In this document: positions 26,035 to 36,368 of the stretch, in pieces
Numbering within the stretch: the first letter of the stretch is position 1
Layout: the number at the start of each line of letters is the position of its first letter
NCBI GenBank assembly: GCA_947168665.1
Contig: CAMVMX010000004.1
Coordinates: 1 to 64,000 of the forward strand
Direction: 5' to 3'
Length of the DNA: 64,000 bases
From: an uncultured Bacteroidales bacterium
GTDB lineage: Bacteria > Bacteroidota > Bacteroidia > Bacteroidales > P3
The notes under the pieces: generated by a model
The model's input: the letters and a program-made list of their open reading frames with translations, nothing else
The model's database searches: none
Told to the model about the DNA's origin: nothing
Position numbers and translations under genes: made by a program

Positions 26035-27137
26035 ACCCATACCATATAGCCCTGACCCTTGTCCCCGGCCTTGGCAACAAGACTATCCGCCAACTGCTTG
26101 CCTGCTGTCCCAAGCCGGAGGAACTGTTCAGCATGTCGCGGCCACAGCTGAGAGAGATTTTCCAACGCCACGACGGGATTATCGCCTCCATCGAAAGCCG
26201 CCAACCGCTGGCCCAGGCCAAGCAGTCTGTAGCCGAAATGCAGTCGTGGGGCGTGGAGTGCCTCTTCTGTTCCGATACCGACTATCCCAAACGGCTGAAC
26301 GAGGCGGGATGCGAGGACTCGCCGGTGCTGCTGTACCGCATGGGGCGATGCGACCTCAACCCCCACCACAGCGTGGCCCTGGTGGGGTCGCGCAAATGCT
26401 CGGACTACGGCCGGACAACCACACACCGCCTGGTGCATGAGTTGGCGACCGACGGCGCCACAATAGTGAGCGGTCTGGCTTATGGCATCGACACCGCAGC
26501 CCACACTGCGGCCTTGGAGAACGGGCTGCCCACGATAGCCGTGCTGGGCCACGGGCTGGATATCGTATACCCCAGCCAAAACCGCCTGCTGGCAAGGCGT
26601 ATTGTGGAGCAGGGCGGGGCACTGCTGAGCGAATATCCGCTGCACACAGGCATCAACGCGGCCCACTTTCCGGCCCGCAACCGCATCGTGGCCGCCTTGG
26701 CCGACGCCACCATCGTGGTGGAGGCAGCGGAGCGAGGCGGAGCCTTGATTACCGCCAACATAGCCAACAGCTACAACCGCGAGGTGTTCGCCGTGCCGGG
26801 CCGGCTGTGCGACCCCCTCTCCGAAGGTTGCAACAACCTTGTCATCCACAACAAAGCCGTGATGATACGCAACGCGGGCGACCTGTTCTACCAGATGGGG
26901 TGGAAAAACACCTTCGACCAGCGGCGGCAGCGCGAGGAGCAGCTGGCCATATTCGCCTCGCTGGACAGCAACCAGCAGACTGTCGTGACCCTGCTGAAAG
27001 ACAATAGGGAAATGACCCTCGACGAAATCGTGGCTCAGAGCGGCCTGTCGCTGCCCAAGGCCGCATCGGTGGTGACAGATCTGGAGCTGCGGAATGTGGT
27101 GAGATGCTTGCCCGGCAGACTATATAAACTAAATTAA
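26031..27137 (+). CDS. dprA: DNA-processing protein DprA
   Basis: 368 residues from a GTG start overlapping the Nudix stop. DprA binds incoming single-stranded DNA and loads RecA during natural transformation. The Rossmann-like core shows VALVGSRKCSDYG, VSGLAYGIDTAAHTAAL, LGHGLDIVYP, LLSEYPLHT, FPARNRIVAALADATIVVEA and GGALITA. A C-terminal winged-helix-like segment (about 300-368; LLKDNREMTLDEIVAQSGLS) is present, as in many full-length DprA proteins. Confidence 0.95.
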   Translation: MNPYHIALTLVPGLGNKTIRQLLACCPKPEELFSMSRPQLREIFQRHDGIIASIESRQPLAQAKQSVAEMQSWGVECLFCSDTDYPKRLNEAGCEDSPVLLYRMGRCDLNPHHSVALVGSRKCSDYGRTTTHRLVHELATDGATIVSGLAYGIDTAAHTAALENGLPTIAVLGHGLDIVYPSQNRLLARRIVEQGGALLSEYPLHTGINAAHFPARNRIVAALADATIVVEAAERGGALITANIANSYNREVFAVPGRLCDPLSEGCNNLVIHNKAVMIRNAGDLFYQMGWKNTFDQRRQREEQLAIFASLDSNQQTVVTLLKDNREMTLDEIVAQSGLSLPKAASVVTDLELRNVVRCLPGRLYKLN

Positions 27138-27181
27138 TACAGATATTTAGATCCGACAGCAGTTTTTTTTGTGTTAAAAAT

Positions 27182-27212
27182 TTTGCCGAATGGGAATAAA
27201 ATTGTAATTTCG
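27182..27212 (+). promoter_or_regulatory. Promoter of atpDC
   Basis: TTTG (27182-27185), 19-base spacer, TAATTTCG (27205-27212), close to the Bacteroidota TTTG-N19-TAnnTTTG form, 51 bases before the atpD ATG. Confidence 0.65.
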
Positions 27213-27263
27213 CACTTTCAAATGCTCAGACCTCTTTGGTTGAATAATAATAGATAAATATAA

Positions 27264-28772
<1,509 letters not shown>

Positions 28773-28784
28773 AGCCCGGGAACC

Positions 28785-29021
28785 ATGAAAGTGAAAATCA
28801 CAAAACCCGACTCGACAGTCTTCGAAGGTGAGGCCAAGTTGCTGCAACTGCCCGGTACAGGCGGACTGTTCGAGATACTTCAAAACCACGCACCCATCAT
28901 CTCCGCCCTCACCAAGGGGACGCTGCGAGTGGTAACGGACAGCGACGAGACCAAACTGTTTGAGATTCGTGGCGGCGTGGTGAAGGGTCAGAAGAACGAC
29001 ATCCTCATCCTGGTGCAGTAA
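28785..29021 (+). CDS. atpC: F1Fo ATP synthase subunit epsilon (short form)
   Basis: 78 residues containing only the N-terminal beta-sandwich (MKVKITKPDSTVFEGEAKLL, GLFEILQNHAPIISAL). The C-terminal helical hairpin that regulates other bacterial enzymes is absent, as usual in Bacteroidota. It follows atpD by 12 bases. Confidence 0.92.
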   Translation: MKVKITKPDSTVFEGEAKLLQLPGTGGLFEILQNHAPIISALTKGTLRVVTDSDETKLFEIRGGVVKGQKNDILILVQ

Positions 29022-29070
29022 ACGGCAGCAGTCTGTCGCTCTGCCCTTCACCCATAAAGAGTCACAAGAG

Positions 29071-30327
29071 ATGGAGAGCATTGTAATAAAAGACGTACTG
29101 CTGAACGAAAGAACCACCAGCATTCTCATAGAGAACAACCTTATATCAGGCATCGGAGACCACGTCCCGATGCCTGATAATGCTTTTGTGATTGAGGGTA
29201 AAGGCAAGGCCGCACTACCCTCTTTTGCCAACATGCACACCCATGCAGCAATGACATTGTTGAAAGGGATGGGGAGCGACCTGCCCCTGCACAGCTGGCT
29301 GAACGACTGCATCTGGCCTGCCGAGAAGCACCTCGATTGTGAGGCCGTGTATTGGGGAGTAAAACTGGCATGCTTGGAGATGATTAAAAGCGGCACCACC
29401 CTCTTCAACGACATGTATTTCCTCCTGCCATGGGCTGCCAAAGCGGTGGCAGAAATGGGTATCCGCGGCATCCTTGGCATCAATGTGTTCGGTGACGGTG
29501 ACGAACTCACCAATGAGGCTTTCCTGCAACTGCGCGACGAAGTGGAGGGCGCCGGCGAGCTGCTGAAACTAAGCATCGCGCCCCATTCCATTTATACTGT
29601 CAGCGAAAAAGGGCTGGTGCATTGCGCCGAGATGAGCCACCGATACGGAACCCTATACCAAATTCACATGTCCGAAACTGAAAAAGAGGTTCAGGATTGC
29701 CTTGCCGCCCATAATTGCCGCCCCTACGAGCTGCTAGAGCGTACAGGTGTATTGGAGCTAACCGAGAGCCGACTGGTGGGCGCACACAGCCTTTATTTGG
29801 ACGCAGAGGAAATCGACCTGATGGCTCGCCACCACGTGACGGCGACACACAACCCCTGCTCCAACCTGAAACTGGGTTCGGGCTACCGTTTCCTCTACAG
29901 CAAACTGCGCGAGGCAGGAGTGAACATCACCCTCGGCACCGACGGCAGCGCCAGCAGCAATAACTTAGACATGATTGAGGCCGCCCGCCTCATGTCGTAC
30001 CTTCAGAAAGGAGTGCGACAGGACCCCACCGTGCTGCCTACCAATGAACTGCTGCAAGTAACCACGGAAAATGGATTCAAGGCAGCGGGAATCAACGCCG
30101 GACGCATCGAGGTGGGGAAAGTGGCCGACCTCATACTTGTCGACTTGAACAATCTGGCCTTTATTCCCATGCACGACACGCTGTCAGGTCTTTTCTACGC
30201 CGCACACGGCGATGCCGTGGACACCGTCATCTGCAATGGCCGCATCGTGATGCACAACCGCCATGTGGAAGGCGAAGAGGAGATACGCACCCAAGCCTTC
30301 CGTCAAGCACGAAAACTACGCCCTTGA
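29071..30327 (+). CDS. Adenosine-type/MTA-SAH deaminase (amidohydrolase)
   Basis: 418 residues, TatD/ATZ-TRZ-like metal-dependent amidohydrolase. Zinc ligands: HTH at 56-58 (ANMHTHAAMTLLKG), His in IAPHSIYTVSEKG and QIHMSET, and the catalytic Asp in LGTDGSASSNNLDM. The length and the LPLHSWLNDCIWPAE stretch match 5'-methylthioadenosine/S-adenosylhomocysteine deaminases, so removal of the 6-amino group of SAH or MTA is the likely reaction. It lies 49 bases after atpC and may be co-transcribed, though functionally unrelated. Confidence 0.85.
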   Translation: MESIVIKDVLLNERTTSILIENNLISGIGDHVPMPDNAFVIEGKGKAALPSFANMHTHAAMTLLKGMGSDLPLHSWLNDCIWPAEKHLDCEAVYWGVKLACLEMIKSGTTLFNDMYFLLPWAAKAVAEMGIRGILGINVFGDGDELTNEAFLQLRDEVEGAGELLKLSIAPHSIYTVSEKGLVHCAEMSHRYGTLYQIHMSETEKEVQDCLAAHNCRPYELLERTGVLELTESRLVGAHSLYLDAEEIDLMARHHVTATHNPCSNLKLGSGYRFLYSKLREAGVNITLGTDGSASSNNLDMIEAARLMSYLQKGVRQDPTVLPTNELLQVTTENGFKAAGINAGRIEVGKVADLILVDLNNLAFIPMHDTLSGLFYAAHGDAVDTVICNGRIVMHNRHVEGEEEIRTQAFRQARKLRP

Positions 30328-30399
30328 GAATCCACCTTTCATTTTTGCCCCCAAATCTTGTTTCAAACTCCTCCTTTTTCAAGGAAAAGGGTTAAATAA

Positions 30400-31690
30400 A
30401 GCTAAAATATTGTAGCAAATCGCACCTTGTGCGTCATAAAGGCGTGAAGTCTCTTTAAGTCGAGGTAACCTCTAAAAATTAAATATCAAACATTCAACAA
30501 TATAAATCAAAATTCTACGATAATATGCTGTAAAAACGATAACACTTATGAGCAAGTACAAGACCACAGGCAACCATACCCTCTTCGATGCTGAAAATGC
30601 GGTACAGAAACTCTCCGAGATAGGCAACCCGCTGGAGAAACTCGACAGCGTGATAGACTTCGAGATGTTCCGCAGTCGGTTGGAAGAGTCAATGGTGAAC
30701 CATAGCACCAAAAGCAATGCCGGAGCGAAGCAGTACGATGTGGTCATGATGTTCAAGGTGATGGTGCTGCGGCAGTACTACAACCTCAGCTATGAGCAGA
30801 CAGAATACCAGATTATAGACCGTAGCAGTTTCAAGCAGTTCCTCGGACTGGCAAGCGGCGACAAGGTGCCCGATGCAAACACCATCCGCAACTTCTTCGA
30901 GGGGCTGAAAGATAAAGGTCTTGGAGAGAGGCTGTTCCAGGACTTCGTCGACAACCTGCTAGAAAAAGGTTTCATCTTCAACGAGGGGCAGATAGTGGAT
31001 GCGAGTTTTGTACTCGCACCTCGTCAGCGCAACAGCCGCGAGGAAAACAAGAAGATTAAGGCAGGAGGGGGTGACGAGCTGTGGAACGACAAACCGAACA
31101 AGAAACGCCAAAAGGACATCGACGCCAGCTGGGCGCAGAAAGGCGGCGAGGACTTCTTCGGATACAAGGTCAGCGCAAAGGTGGACGGCAAGAGCAAGTT
31201 TGTCAAGAAGATTGTGGTGACCACCGCATCGCCCCACGACTCGAAGATGTTCCCCGACCTGATGGACGAGAGCGACAGAGGTCAGGTCACATTTGCCGAC
31301 AGCGCGTATGTCGGACAGGAAGAGACACTACAGAAGTACGGGCTGAAAGACGAGATATGCGAGAAAGGCTATCGCGGCAATCCCCTAACCGACGAACAGA
31401 GGGAAGAGAACCGCAAGAAATCCGTGATTCGCTCCCGAGTAGAACACGTGTTCGGGTTTATGGAAGGTGCGATGCACGGGCTGACAGTGCGGACAATAGG
31501 CATTGCGAGAGCCACCGCACACATCTTCCTGAAATGTCTAACGTACAATATGTTCAGGTACGAGCAATTTGTAAGGAACGGAATAAGATAACGGAATACC
31601 CAACCTAAACAACAGAAAGCGAGGTGAAATAATGTAGACTAACAGAAAACAATACCCAATAACGAGAAATGCAACCTTGTTTGCACCTCT
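30400..31690. mobile_element. IS5-family insertion sequence (ends uncertain)
   Basis: Extent estimated from the transposase and A/T-rich flanks. The motif ACCTCTAAA occurs on both sides (near 30469 and 31686) and could mark flanking repeats, but no convincing terminal inverted repeats were found by eye. Confidence 0.5.
30548..31591 (+). CDS. IS5-family transposase
   Basis: 347 residues, DDE transposase of the IS5 family. Catalytic candidates: Asp in GQIVDASFV, Asp in VTFADSAYVG and Glu in RSRVEHVFGFMEG. The N-terminal region (about 1-120; YDVVMMFKVMVLRQYYNLS, LASGDKVPDANTIRNFF) is typical. Intact, with no frameshift. Low GC relative to many neighbours. About 220 bases of non-coding sequence flank it on each side; clear terminal inverted repeats were not identified, so the element ends are unknown. 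Confidence 0.9.
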   Translation: MSKYKTTGNHTLFDAENAVQKLSEIGNPLEKLDSVIDFEMFRSRLEESMVNHSTKSNAGAKQYDVVMMFKVMVLRQYYNLSYEQTEYQIIDRSSFKQFLGLASGDKVPDANTIRNFFEGLKDKGLGERLFQDFVDNLLEKGFIFNEGQIVDASFVLAPRQRNSREENKKIKAGGGDELWNDKPNKKRQKDIDASWAQKGGEDFFGYKVSAKVDGKSKFVKKIVVTTASPHDSKMFPDLMDESDRGQVTFADSAYVGQEETLQKYGLKDEICEKGYRGNPLTDEQREENRKKSVIRSRVEHVFGFMEGAMHGLTVRTIGIARATAHIFLKCLTYNMFRYEQFVRNGIR

Positions 31691-31693
31691 AAA

Positions 31694-31701
31694 TAACTTT
31701 G
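31694..31701 (+). promoter_or_regulatory. -7 element (TAACTTTG) before the T9SS gene
   Basis: TAACTTTG fits the -7 consensus. It lies about 15 bases upstream of the hairpin that opens the structured leader of the T9SS protein gene at 31811. Confidence 0.5.
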
Positions 31702-31715
31702 CAAATAATAACAAA

Positions 31716-31787
31716 TTCTGGCGAAGCGGTTAGAGTAGGCTTTCCGCTTAAACCAGAAACTTAAAATAATCAATTATTAGAGCCTAC
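31716..31787 (+). promoter_or_regulatory. Structured 5' leader, candidate pseudoknot
   Basis: TTCTGG-cg-AAGCGG (31716-31729) pairs with CCGCTT-aaa-CCAGAA (31744-31758), a 12-bp stem with one internal loop. Its 14-base loop contains GTAGGCT (31735-31741), complementary to AGCCTAC at 31781-31787 downstream, which would close an H-type pseudoknot 23 bases before the start codon. Function unknown; no known riboswitch consensus was recognised. Confidence 0.4.
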
Positions 31788-31810
31788 CTCGAACAAATCA
31801 GAACAGATAA

Positions 31811-34207
31811 ATGAAGAAACTATTTTACGCTGCAGTTATTCTGCTTTTATCACACACGGTTGCCGCGCAATCGTTCACCGGTCAATACGACTGGGTCAAG
31901 TTCTTCGCCGGATATGAGCGCGACTACTATCCCTCGCAGGGAATCTATTGCACCGAGGTGGACGACTCGGGCTATGTGTATTATTACGGCAGCTTTGGCG
32001 ACGAATGCACGCAGGGGCTCTACGGCTTGGAGGGGCGGTTTGACACCACCCTCACAGAAGAGATGTACCGACAAGGTAAGTATAATGTGTTTATTGCCAA
32101 GTACGACACGCTGGGCAACCGCCTCTGGATGCGCGAGGTGAGCTCCGACTATCAGGCACGCCCGGGGTGGATGGAGCTGCACGGCGACACCCTCTATCTG
32201 CTGGGTACATGTGGAATGCATGGTAACGACAGTTGGCTGTGGCTCTTCGACACAATGATACGCGCAAGGGATTTTCTTAGCACCCCTGCCGCCAATTGGC
32301 GGCCTCCATATACAAGTAGTTTCAACTTCTTCACCAAAATGGACTTGAACGGCAACGTGCTGAACACAATCTATATGCAGTGTCAAGACCGTGCCGGCTA
32401 CCACCACAACACCTATTACGACACATGGTACTACAGCCGCCAGCACCCCACCACCCTGTTCGGCAAAGGCCCCGTGGCGATGCATGTCGATAAGACGGGT
32501 TGCCTTTACTTGGTGCTCAACTGCGGTTGGACGGGCTTGCGCGACAGCGTCTATTCCGTCATCACCTACAATGGCGACAGCACCTATCGCAGCGACTTCT
32601 TGCTGCCGTACAACTTTATCTTAGGCGACTCGGGCGGGGTAGGCAGCTGTTCACGGCCCATGATGTACAAGTTCGATTCCCATGGGCGGCTGCTGTGGCA
32701 CAAATTCGTTGCCTTCGAGTCGGAAGGCATTCCAGCCATTAACCTCCGCTTTCTATCTCAATTCGGCATCTGGGACACTTGCGCCGTGCAGGCTGAGTGG
32801 TATATGAACTTTAACGGATTTGATGCCGACGAGGATGATAACATGTATCTTTCGGGCAACTTCGACGGACTGAACCCGCCAACCCCATGGTGGAGTTACG
32901 AGGGCATAGAGTATGAATACCCCTGCCGCATATATTTCGACAGCACACACTATGTGCAGATGAACCACTTTGCGGAGGCAGAGAAGGATAATCATCCATT
33001 TGTTGTCAAGTTCGACACCTCGGGCACGGTGCAGTGGGTACATGAGCCACACTTCCTCTACAACGACCGTCACAATTATCAGACATACAACCATATCGGA
33101 TATGCTAGTGTGACCGTGAGCGACAGCTCGGTGTATGTGCTGGGCGGCATCAACACCCTCTTTGACGAGGACACCATCTTCTTCGGCAACGGGCAGTGGT
33201 TTGAGCGCGGCGGCGACAGCGAGCGGCATCATCGCTATCCTCTCTTCTTGCGACTGGACAAGGCGACAGGCCAGTGTGTCAACTATGGCACTCATTACTG
33301 TCCGGGCTGGTGGGATGACGACGGCGTGTCGCCTGCGGCCGGCATGACTTGCGGCGGATCATTCCAGCGTCATTTTGTGCATGACAACCGCCTTTATGCC
33401 AGCATCGCCTATCAGATAAACCCATCGGAGGATGTCTCCTTTATGGCCGTTTGGCAGACCGACCGGCGGGTGGCAGACACCATGCGCATACACTGCTTGG
33501 GCTTGTGGGACTATCATTACTACCCACGCGAAGGTGGCAGTGTGCTGTTCGACTACACCTTGCGCTACAAGGACATCACCCTCGATACGTTCTACTTCAC
33601 CAATGCCCGCTCCAGCGGCAGCGCAGCAGCTTTCGGCATGTTCCGCGAGGACAGACCCCACACGATGCTGGAGCAGTTCATCAACTGGGAGCAGGACTTG
33701 CGTTTTACCCTTGCCGACAGCCCCGTTGCACTCACTGCCACCGCCACCAGCGGGCTGCTCGTCAGCTATACGAGCGGCGATAGCACGGTGGCCACTGTCG
33801 ATGGCAGTACCCTTTGCTTGCATCGGGTGGGCGAGGTGCAAATCACTGCCACACAAGAGGGCGATGCCGACTATCTGCCTGCCCCACCAATCACCCGTAC
33901 AGTAATAGTCCGTCAAGACACTGAGGGTATCCTTTCGGCAGATGAAGACGGAGGAATCCGCGCATATCCTAATCCCTTTACTGACCATGTAGAGGTGTAT
34001 TGTGGCTCGAACAAGATTGTTTCCGCCTACCTCACCGACATGCAAGGCCGCCGCGAAGAGGTACGCCTCACTGCTACGGGCAACGGGCAGTATACGCTCG
34101 ATTTGACCTCCCGCCCCCAAGCCACCTACCTCCTCACCGTCACCACCGCCAACGGCCGCCAGATAACCCTCCGCCTGCTAAAACAGAGCGACATCTTCGG
34201 ACAATAA
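31811..34207 (+). CDS. T9SS-sorted secreted protein with Big-like domain
   Basis: 798 residues. Signal peptide 1-20 (ends VAAQ). The bulk (about 21-620) is rich in aromatic-Asp beta motifs reminiscent of SBBP/propeller-type repeats (FDTSGTVQWVHEP, KFDSHGRLLWHK, FSGNFDG-like turns). Residues about 635-700 form an Ig-like (Big) domain with ATSGLLVSYTSGDSTVATVDG. The end (about 715-798; AYPNPFTDHVEVYC, YTLDLTSRPQATYLLTV) is a type A T9SS sorting domain, followed by a short SDIFGQ tail. Sits downstream of an IS and a structured leader. Function unknown. Confidence 0.82.
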   Translation: MKKLFYAAVILLLSHTVAAQSFTGQYDWVKFFAGYERDYYPSQGIYCTEVDDSGYVYYYGSFGDECTQGLYGLEGRFDTTLTEEMYRQGKYNVFIAKYDTLGNRLWMREVSSDYQARPGWMELHGDTLYLLGTCGMHGNDSWLWLFDTMIRARDFLSTPAANWRPPYTSSFNFFTKMDLNGNVLNTIYMQCQDRAGYHHNTYYDTWYYSRQHPTTLFGKGPVAMHVDKTGCLYLVLNCGWTGLRDSVYSVITYNGDSTYRSDFLLPYNFILGDSGGVGSCSRPMMYKFDSHGRLLWHKFVAFESEGIPAINLRFLSQFGIWDTCAVQAEWYMNFNGFDADEDDNMYLSGNFDGLNPPTPWWSYEGIEYEYPCRIYFDSTHYVQMNHFAEAEKDNHPFVVKFDTSGTVQWVHEPHFLYNDRHNYQTYNHIGYASVTVSDSSVYVLGGINTLFDEDTIFFGNGQWFERGGDSERHHRYPLFLRLDKATGQCVNYGTHYCPGWWDDDGVSPAAGMTCGGSFQRHFVHDNRLYASIAYQINPSEDVSFMAVWQTDRRVADTMRIHCLGLWDYHYYPREGGSVLFDYTLRYKDITLDTFYFTNARSSGSAAAFGMFREDRPHTMLEQFINWEQDLRFTLADSPVALTATATSGLLVSYTSGDSTVATVDGSTLCLHRVGEVQITATQEGDADYLPAPPITRTVIVRQDTEGILSADEDGGIRAYPNPFTDHVEVYCGSNKIVSAYLTDMQGRREEVRLTATGNGQYTLDLTSRPQATYLLTVTTANGRQITLRLLKQSDIFGQ

Positions 34208-34287
34208 TTTTGAAAAAAACTCGCAACGAATGCAATCATTTCGGCGAATCAACGTTATCAAAAGAAATAACAAATCTTTACCCCGCT

Positions 34288-34854
34288 ATGAAACAACCCA
34301 TCAAAGTAACCGAAGCCATTTTCCCGATGCCCGTGCTGCTCGTTGCCACCTACAACGAGGACGGCAGCGTGGATGTTATGAACGCCGCCTGGGGCACCAT
34401 GCTCGACCGTGAGCGCGTAGCCCTCAACCTTACCGAGACCCACAAGACCGTGGAGAACATCAAACGCCACAAGGGCTTTGTGGTGCATATCGCCGATGCC
34501 GCACATGTGGTGGAAGCCGACTACTTCGGCGTAGTGTCCGGCCACAAGGAAAAAGACAAATTCGCCAAGAGCGGCCTCACCGCAGTCAAATCGCAATTGG
34601 TAGACGCCCCCATCATCAACGAATTGCCCATCGCTCTTGAGTGCGAGTTTATTGAGTACCAAAGCGATAATACAGGACTGGGCGTCATTGGACGCGTATT
34701 GCAGACCTCCGTCGAGGCCGACAAGATGAAAGACGGCAAAGTGGACATAGAAGCACTCAACGCCATCGCTTTCGACCCCTACACCCACGGCTACTACAAG
34801 GTATCCCAACGCATAGGCGAAGCCTTCAAAGACGGCTTGCAACTAAACAAGTAA
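34288..34854 (+). CDS. Flavin reductase family protein
   Basis: 188 residues, FMN-binding split barrel of the flavin reductase (DIM6/NTAB) family. The motifs PMPVLLVATYNEDGSVDVMNAAWG, FVVHIADAAHVVEADYFG and APIINELPIALECEFIE are the FMN-binding signature. No signal peptide, so cytosolic, using NAD(P)H to reduce free flavin or transferring electrons to a partner. ATG 34288 chosen; the longer upstream frame is the antisense-type extension. Homologous to the lipoprotein at 38469. Confidence 0.88.
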   Translation: MKQPIKVTEAIFPMPVLLVATYNEDGSVDVMNAAWGTMLDRERVALNLTETHKTVENIKRHKGFVVHIADAAHVVEADYFGVVSGHKEKDKFAKSGLTAVKSQLVDAPIINELPIALECEFIEYQSDNTGLGVIGRVLQTSVEADKMKDGKVDIEALNAIAFDPYTHGYYKVSQRIGEAFKDGLQLNK

Positions 34855-34981
34855 AAGGACACTCTTGTCCAAACACTCGGCTTTTTTAATCCATCTAATT
34901 CACATCTGTCATCCATCTTAATAATGCTATTAGATGTTGTATCTGTAGGTTAGATAATACACCTGGAAAGATAACCCAACC

Positions 34982-35416
34982 ATGAAGAAGCTAATCCAGA
35001 CCATAAAACAAAAGAAAATCTCTTTCTTTGGCATCATTATGGGCTTCTTCATGCTGTGCCACTGCGTTTGGGTCATCTTCCTTCTGTGCAACCTCAACGC
35101 CTGGAGCTCAACGGATGAAGACCTGAATCCATACGTTGTTGTCTTCTGGCTGATGCTTGCCCCCGTTGTTGTTGAAATCCTCCTTGGACTCATAGCCTAC
35201 GCCCTCTACGAAAAGGCCCGTAGGCGGAACACCGTATACATGTGTCCCCTGCTATTTACTGCATTTCCAACACTATATATCATACAACACTTTGGCACAG
35301 TAAATATCATTGACATTGTTTTCATCATCTCATTGGTTGGATACTACACCCTTGCCATCTTCATCGCCACAAAACTGGCAGCCCCCTCTGGGCGCGACAT
35401 GGCTGAACAGCAGTAG
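34982..35416 (+). CDS. Four-TM hypothetical membrane protein
   Basis: 144 residues with about four hydrophobic helices (near 18-36, 50-72, 82-102, 106-127) and a charged N terminus (MKKLIQTIKQKKISFFG). No recognisable family. Follows the flavin reductase with a 127-base gap and precedes the flavodoxin-like gene. Confidence 0.6.
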   Translation: MKKLIQTIKQKKISFFGIIMGFFMLCHCVWVIFLLCNLNAWSSTDEDLNPYVVVFWLMLAPVVVEILLGLIAYALYEKARRRNTVYMCPLLFTAFPTLYIIQHFGTVNIIDIVFIISLVGYYTLAIFIATKLAAPSGRDMAEQQ

Positions 35417-35523
35417 ACACCATTCAGCATAAAGCGACCTATCCCCATCCGCAACACCCAACCGGGAAAATTATCAGTATGCCTTTCTGGGAGCAAGGCC
35501 TCGATTAATCAAAATAAAAGTAG

Positions 35524-35531
35524 TATCTTTG
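35524..35531 (+). promoter_or_regulatory. -7 element (TATCTTTG) of the flavodoxin-like gene
   Basis: TATCTTTG lies 36 bases upstream of the ATG at 35567 and matches the Bacteroidota -7 consensus. Confidence 0.6.
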
Positions 35532-35566
35532 CACTCTCAAAAACTAAACAAAACGACATCTACATT

Positions 35567-36235
35567 ATGACTAAAGCAATGTTTATCAACGGCAGTCCCC
35601 ACAAGAACTGGAACACTGCCAAAATGCTTGAAAGCGCCATGCAGGGCGCCCGCGAGGCCGGTGCCGAATGCGAGATGGTACACCTCTACGACATCAATTT
35701 CCATGGCTGCAAAAGCTGCTTCGCCTGCAAAATCAAGAACTCCAAGACCAACGGCATCTGCGCCATCAAGGACGACCTGCGCCCCGTGCTGGAACGCGCA
35801 CGGCAGGCCGATGTCATCGTCCTCGGCTCCCCAGTCTACTACAGCTACCCCACCGGCGACATCCGTTCATTCATGGAGCGCTGGCTCTTCCCTGTCGGCA
35901 CCTACATGTATGAAAACGGCCGCCACATCACCCTGCGCGACAAAGTCATCCCCACCGCCATGATTCTCACCATGAACTGCCCCAAAGACTACATGCAGCA
36001 AATCGGCTACCCCGCCATCCTGGAAGAAAACGCCAAGGTGATGGATGACATCTTCGGCTACAGCGAGACCCTCTACGCCTTCAACACCTACCAATTCAAC
36101 GACTACAGCCGCTACGACTTCAACCTCTTCAGCGAGGAAGACAAACGCCACTACCGCGACGAGCATTTCCACATCGACCTCGACAACGCCCGCCAGCTTG
36201 GCCGCCGCCTTGTCGAAAAAGCCATACAGCAGTAA
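35567..36235 (+). CDS. Flavodoxin-family NAD(P)H-dependent FMN oxidoreductase with Cys cluster
   Basis: 222 residues. N-terminal phosphate loop INGSPHKNWNTAKML is that of NADPH-dependent FMN reductases; the stretch FHGCKSCFACKIKNSKTNGICAIKDDL with four Cys is shared with iron-sulfur flavoproteins, suggesting an Fe-S cluster near the flavin. LGSPVYYSYPTGDIRSFMERWL completes the flavodoxin core. Own promoter. Neighbours include two flavin reductase paralogues, so a flavin-based redox role is likely. Confidence 0.85.
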   Translation: MTKAMFINGSPHKNWNTAKMLESAMQGAREAGAECEMVHLYDINFHGCKSCFACKIKNSKTNGICAIKDDLRPVLERARQADVIVLGSPVYYSYPTGDIRSFMERWLFPVGTYMYENGRHITLRDKVIPTAMILTMNCPKDYMQQIGYPAILEENAKVMDDIFGYSETLYAFNTYQFNDYSRYDFNLFSEEDKRHYRDEHFHIDLDNARQLGRRLVEKAIQQ

Positions 36236-36243
36236 TCGAGCCG

Positions 36244-36305
36244 TGTGCGATTGTGCTATTGGGGCCGGAACCGACTCCGTTCTGACACAAGGGCACAATC
36301 GCACA
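36244..36305 (+). repeat. Perfect 13-bp inverted repeat between redox and transporter genes
   Basis: TGTGCGATTGTGC (36244-36256) and its exact complement (36293-36305), 36 bases apart, followed by A/T-rich taaatctt. Could be a terminator or a regulatory hairpin. Confidence 0.55.
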
Positions 36306-36327
36306 TAAATCTTATCAAAAAAAGACG

Positions 36328-36335
36328 TATCTTTG
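36328..36335 (+). promoter_or_regulatory. -7 element (TATCTTTG) of the OppA-like lipoprotein gene
   Basis: TATCTTTG, 34 bases before the ATG at 36369. Confidence 0.6.
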
Positions 36336-36368
36336 CAAAGGCAATTGCGACACACAACCGACAAAGAC

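Noticed and set aside
30400-31690. Terminal inverted repeats and target duplication of the IS
   Set aside because: GAGGT-like and ACCTCTAAA matches on both sides are too short and not consistently inverted; the ends stay undefined.
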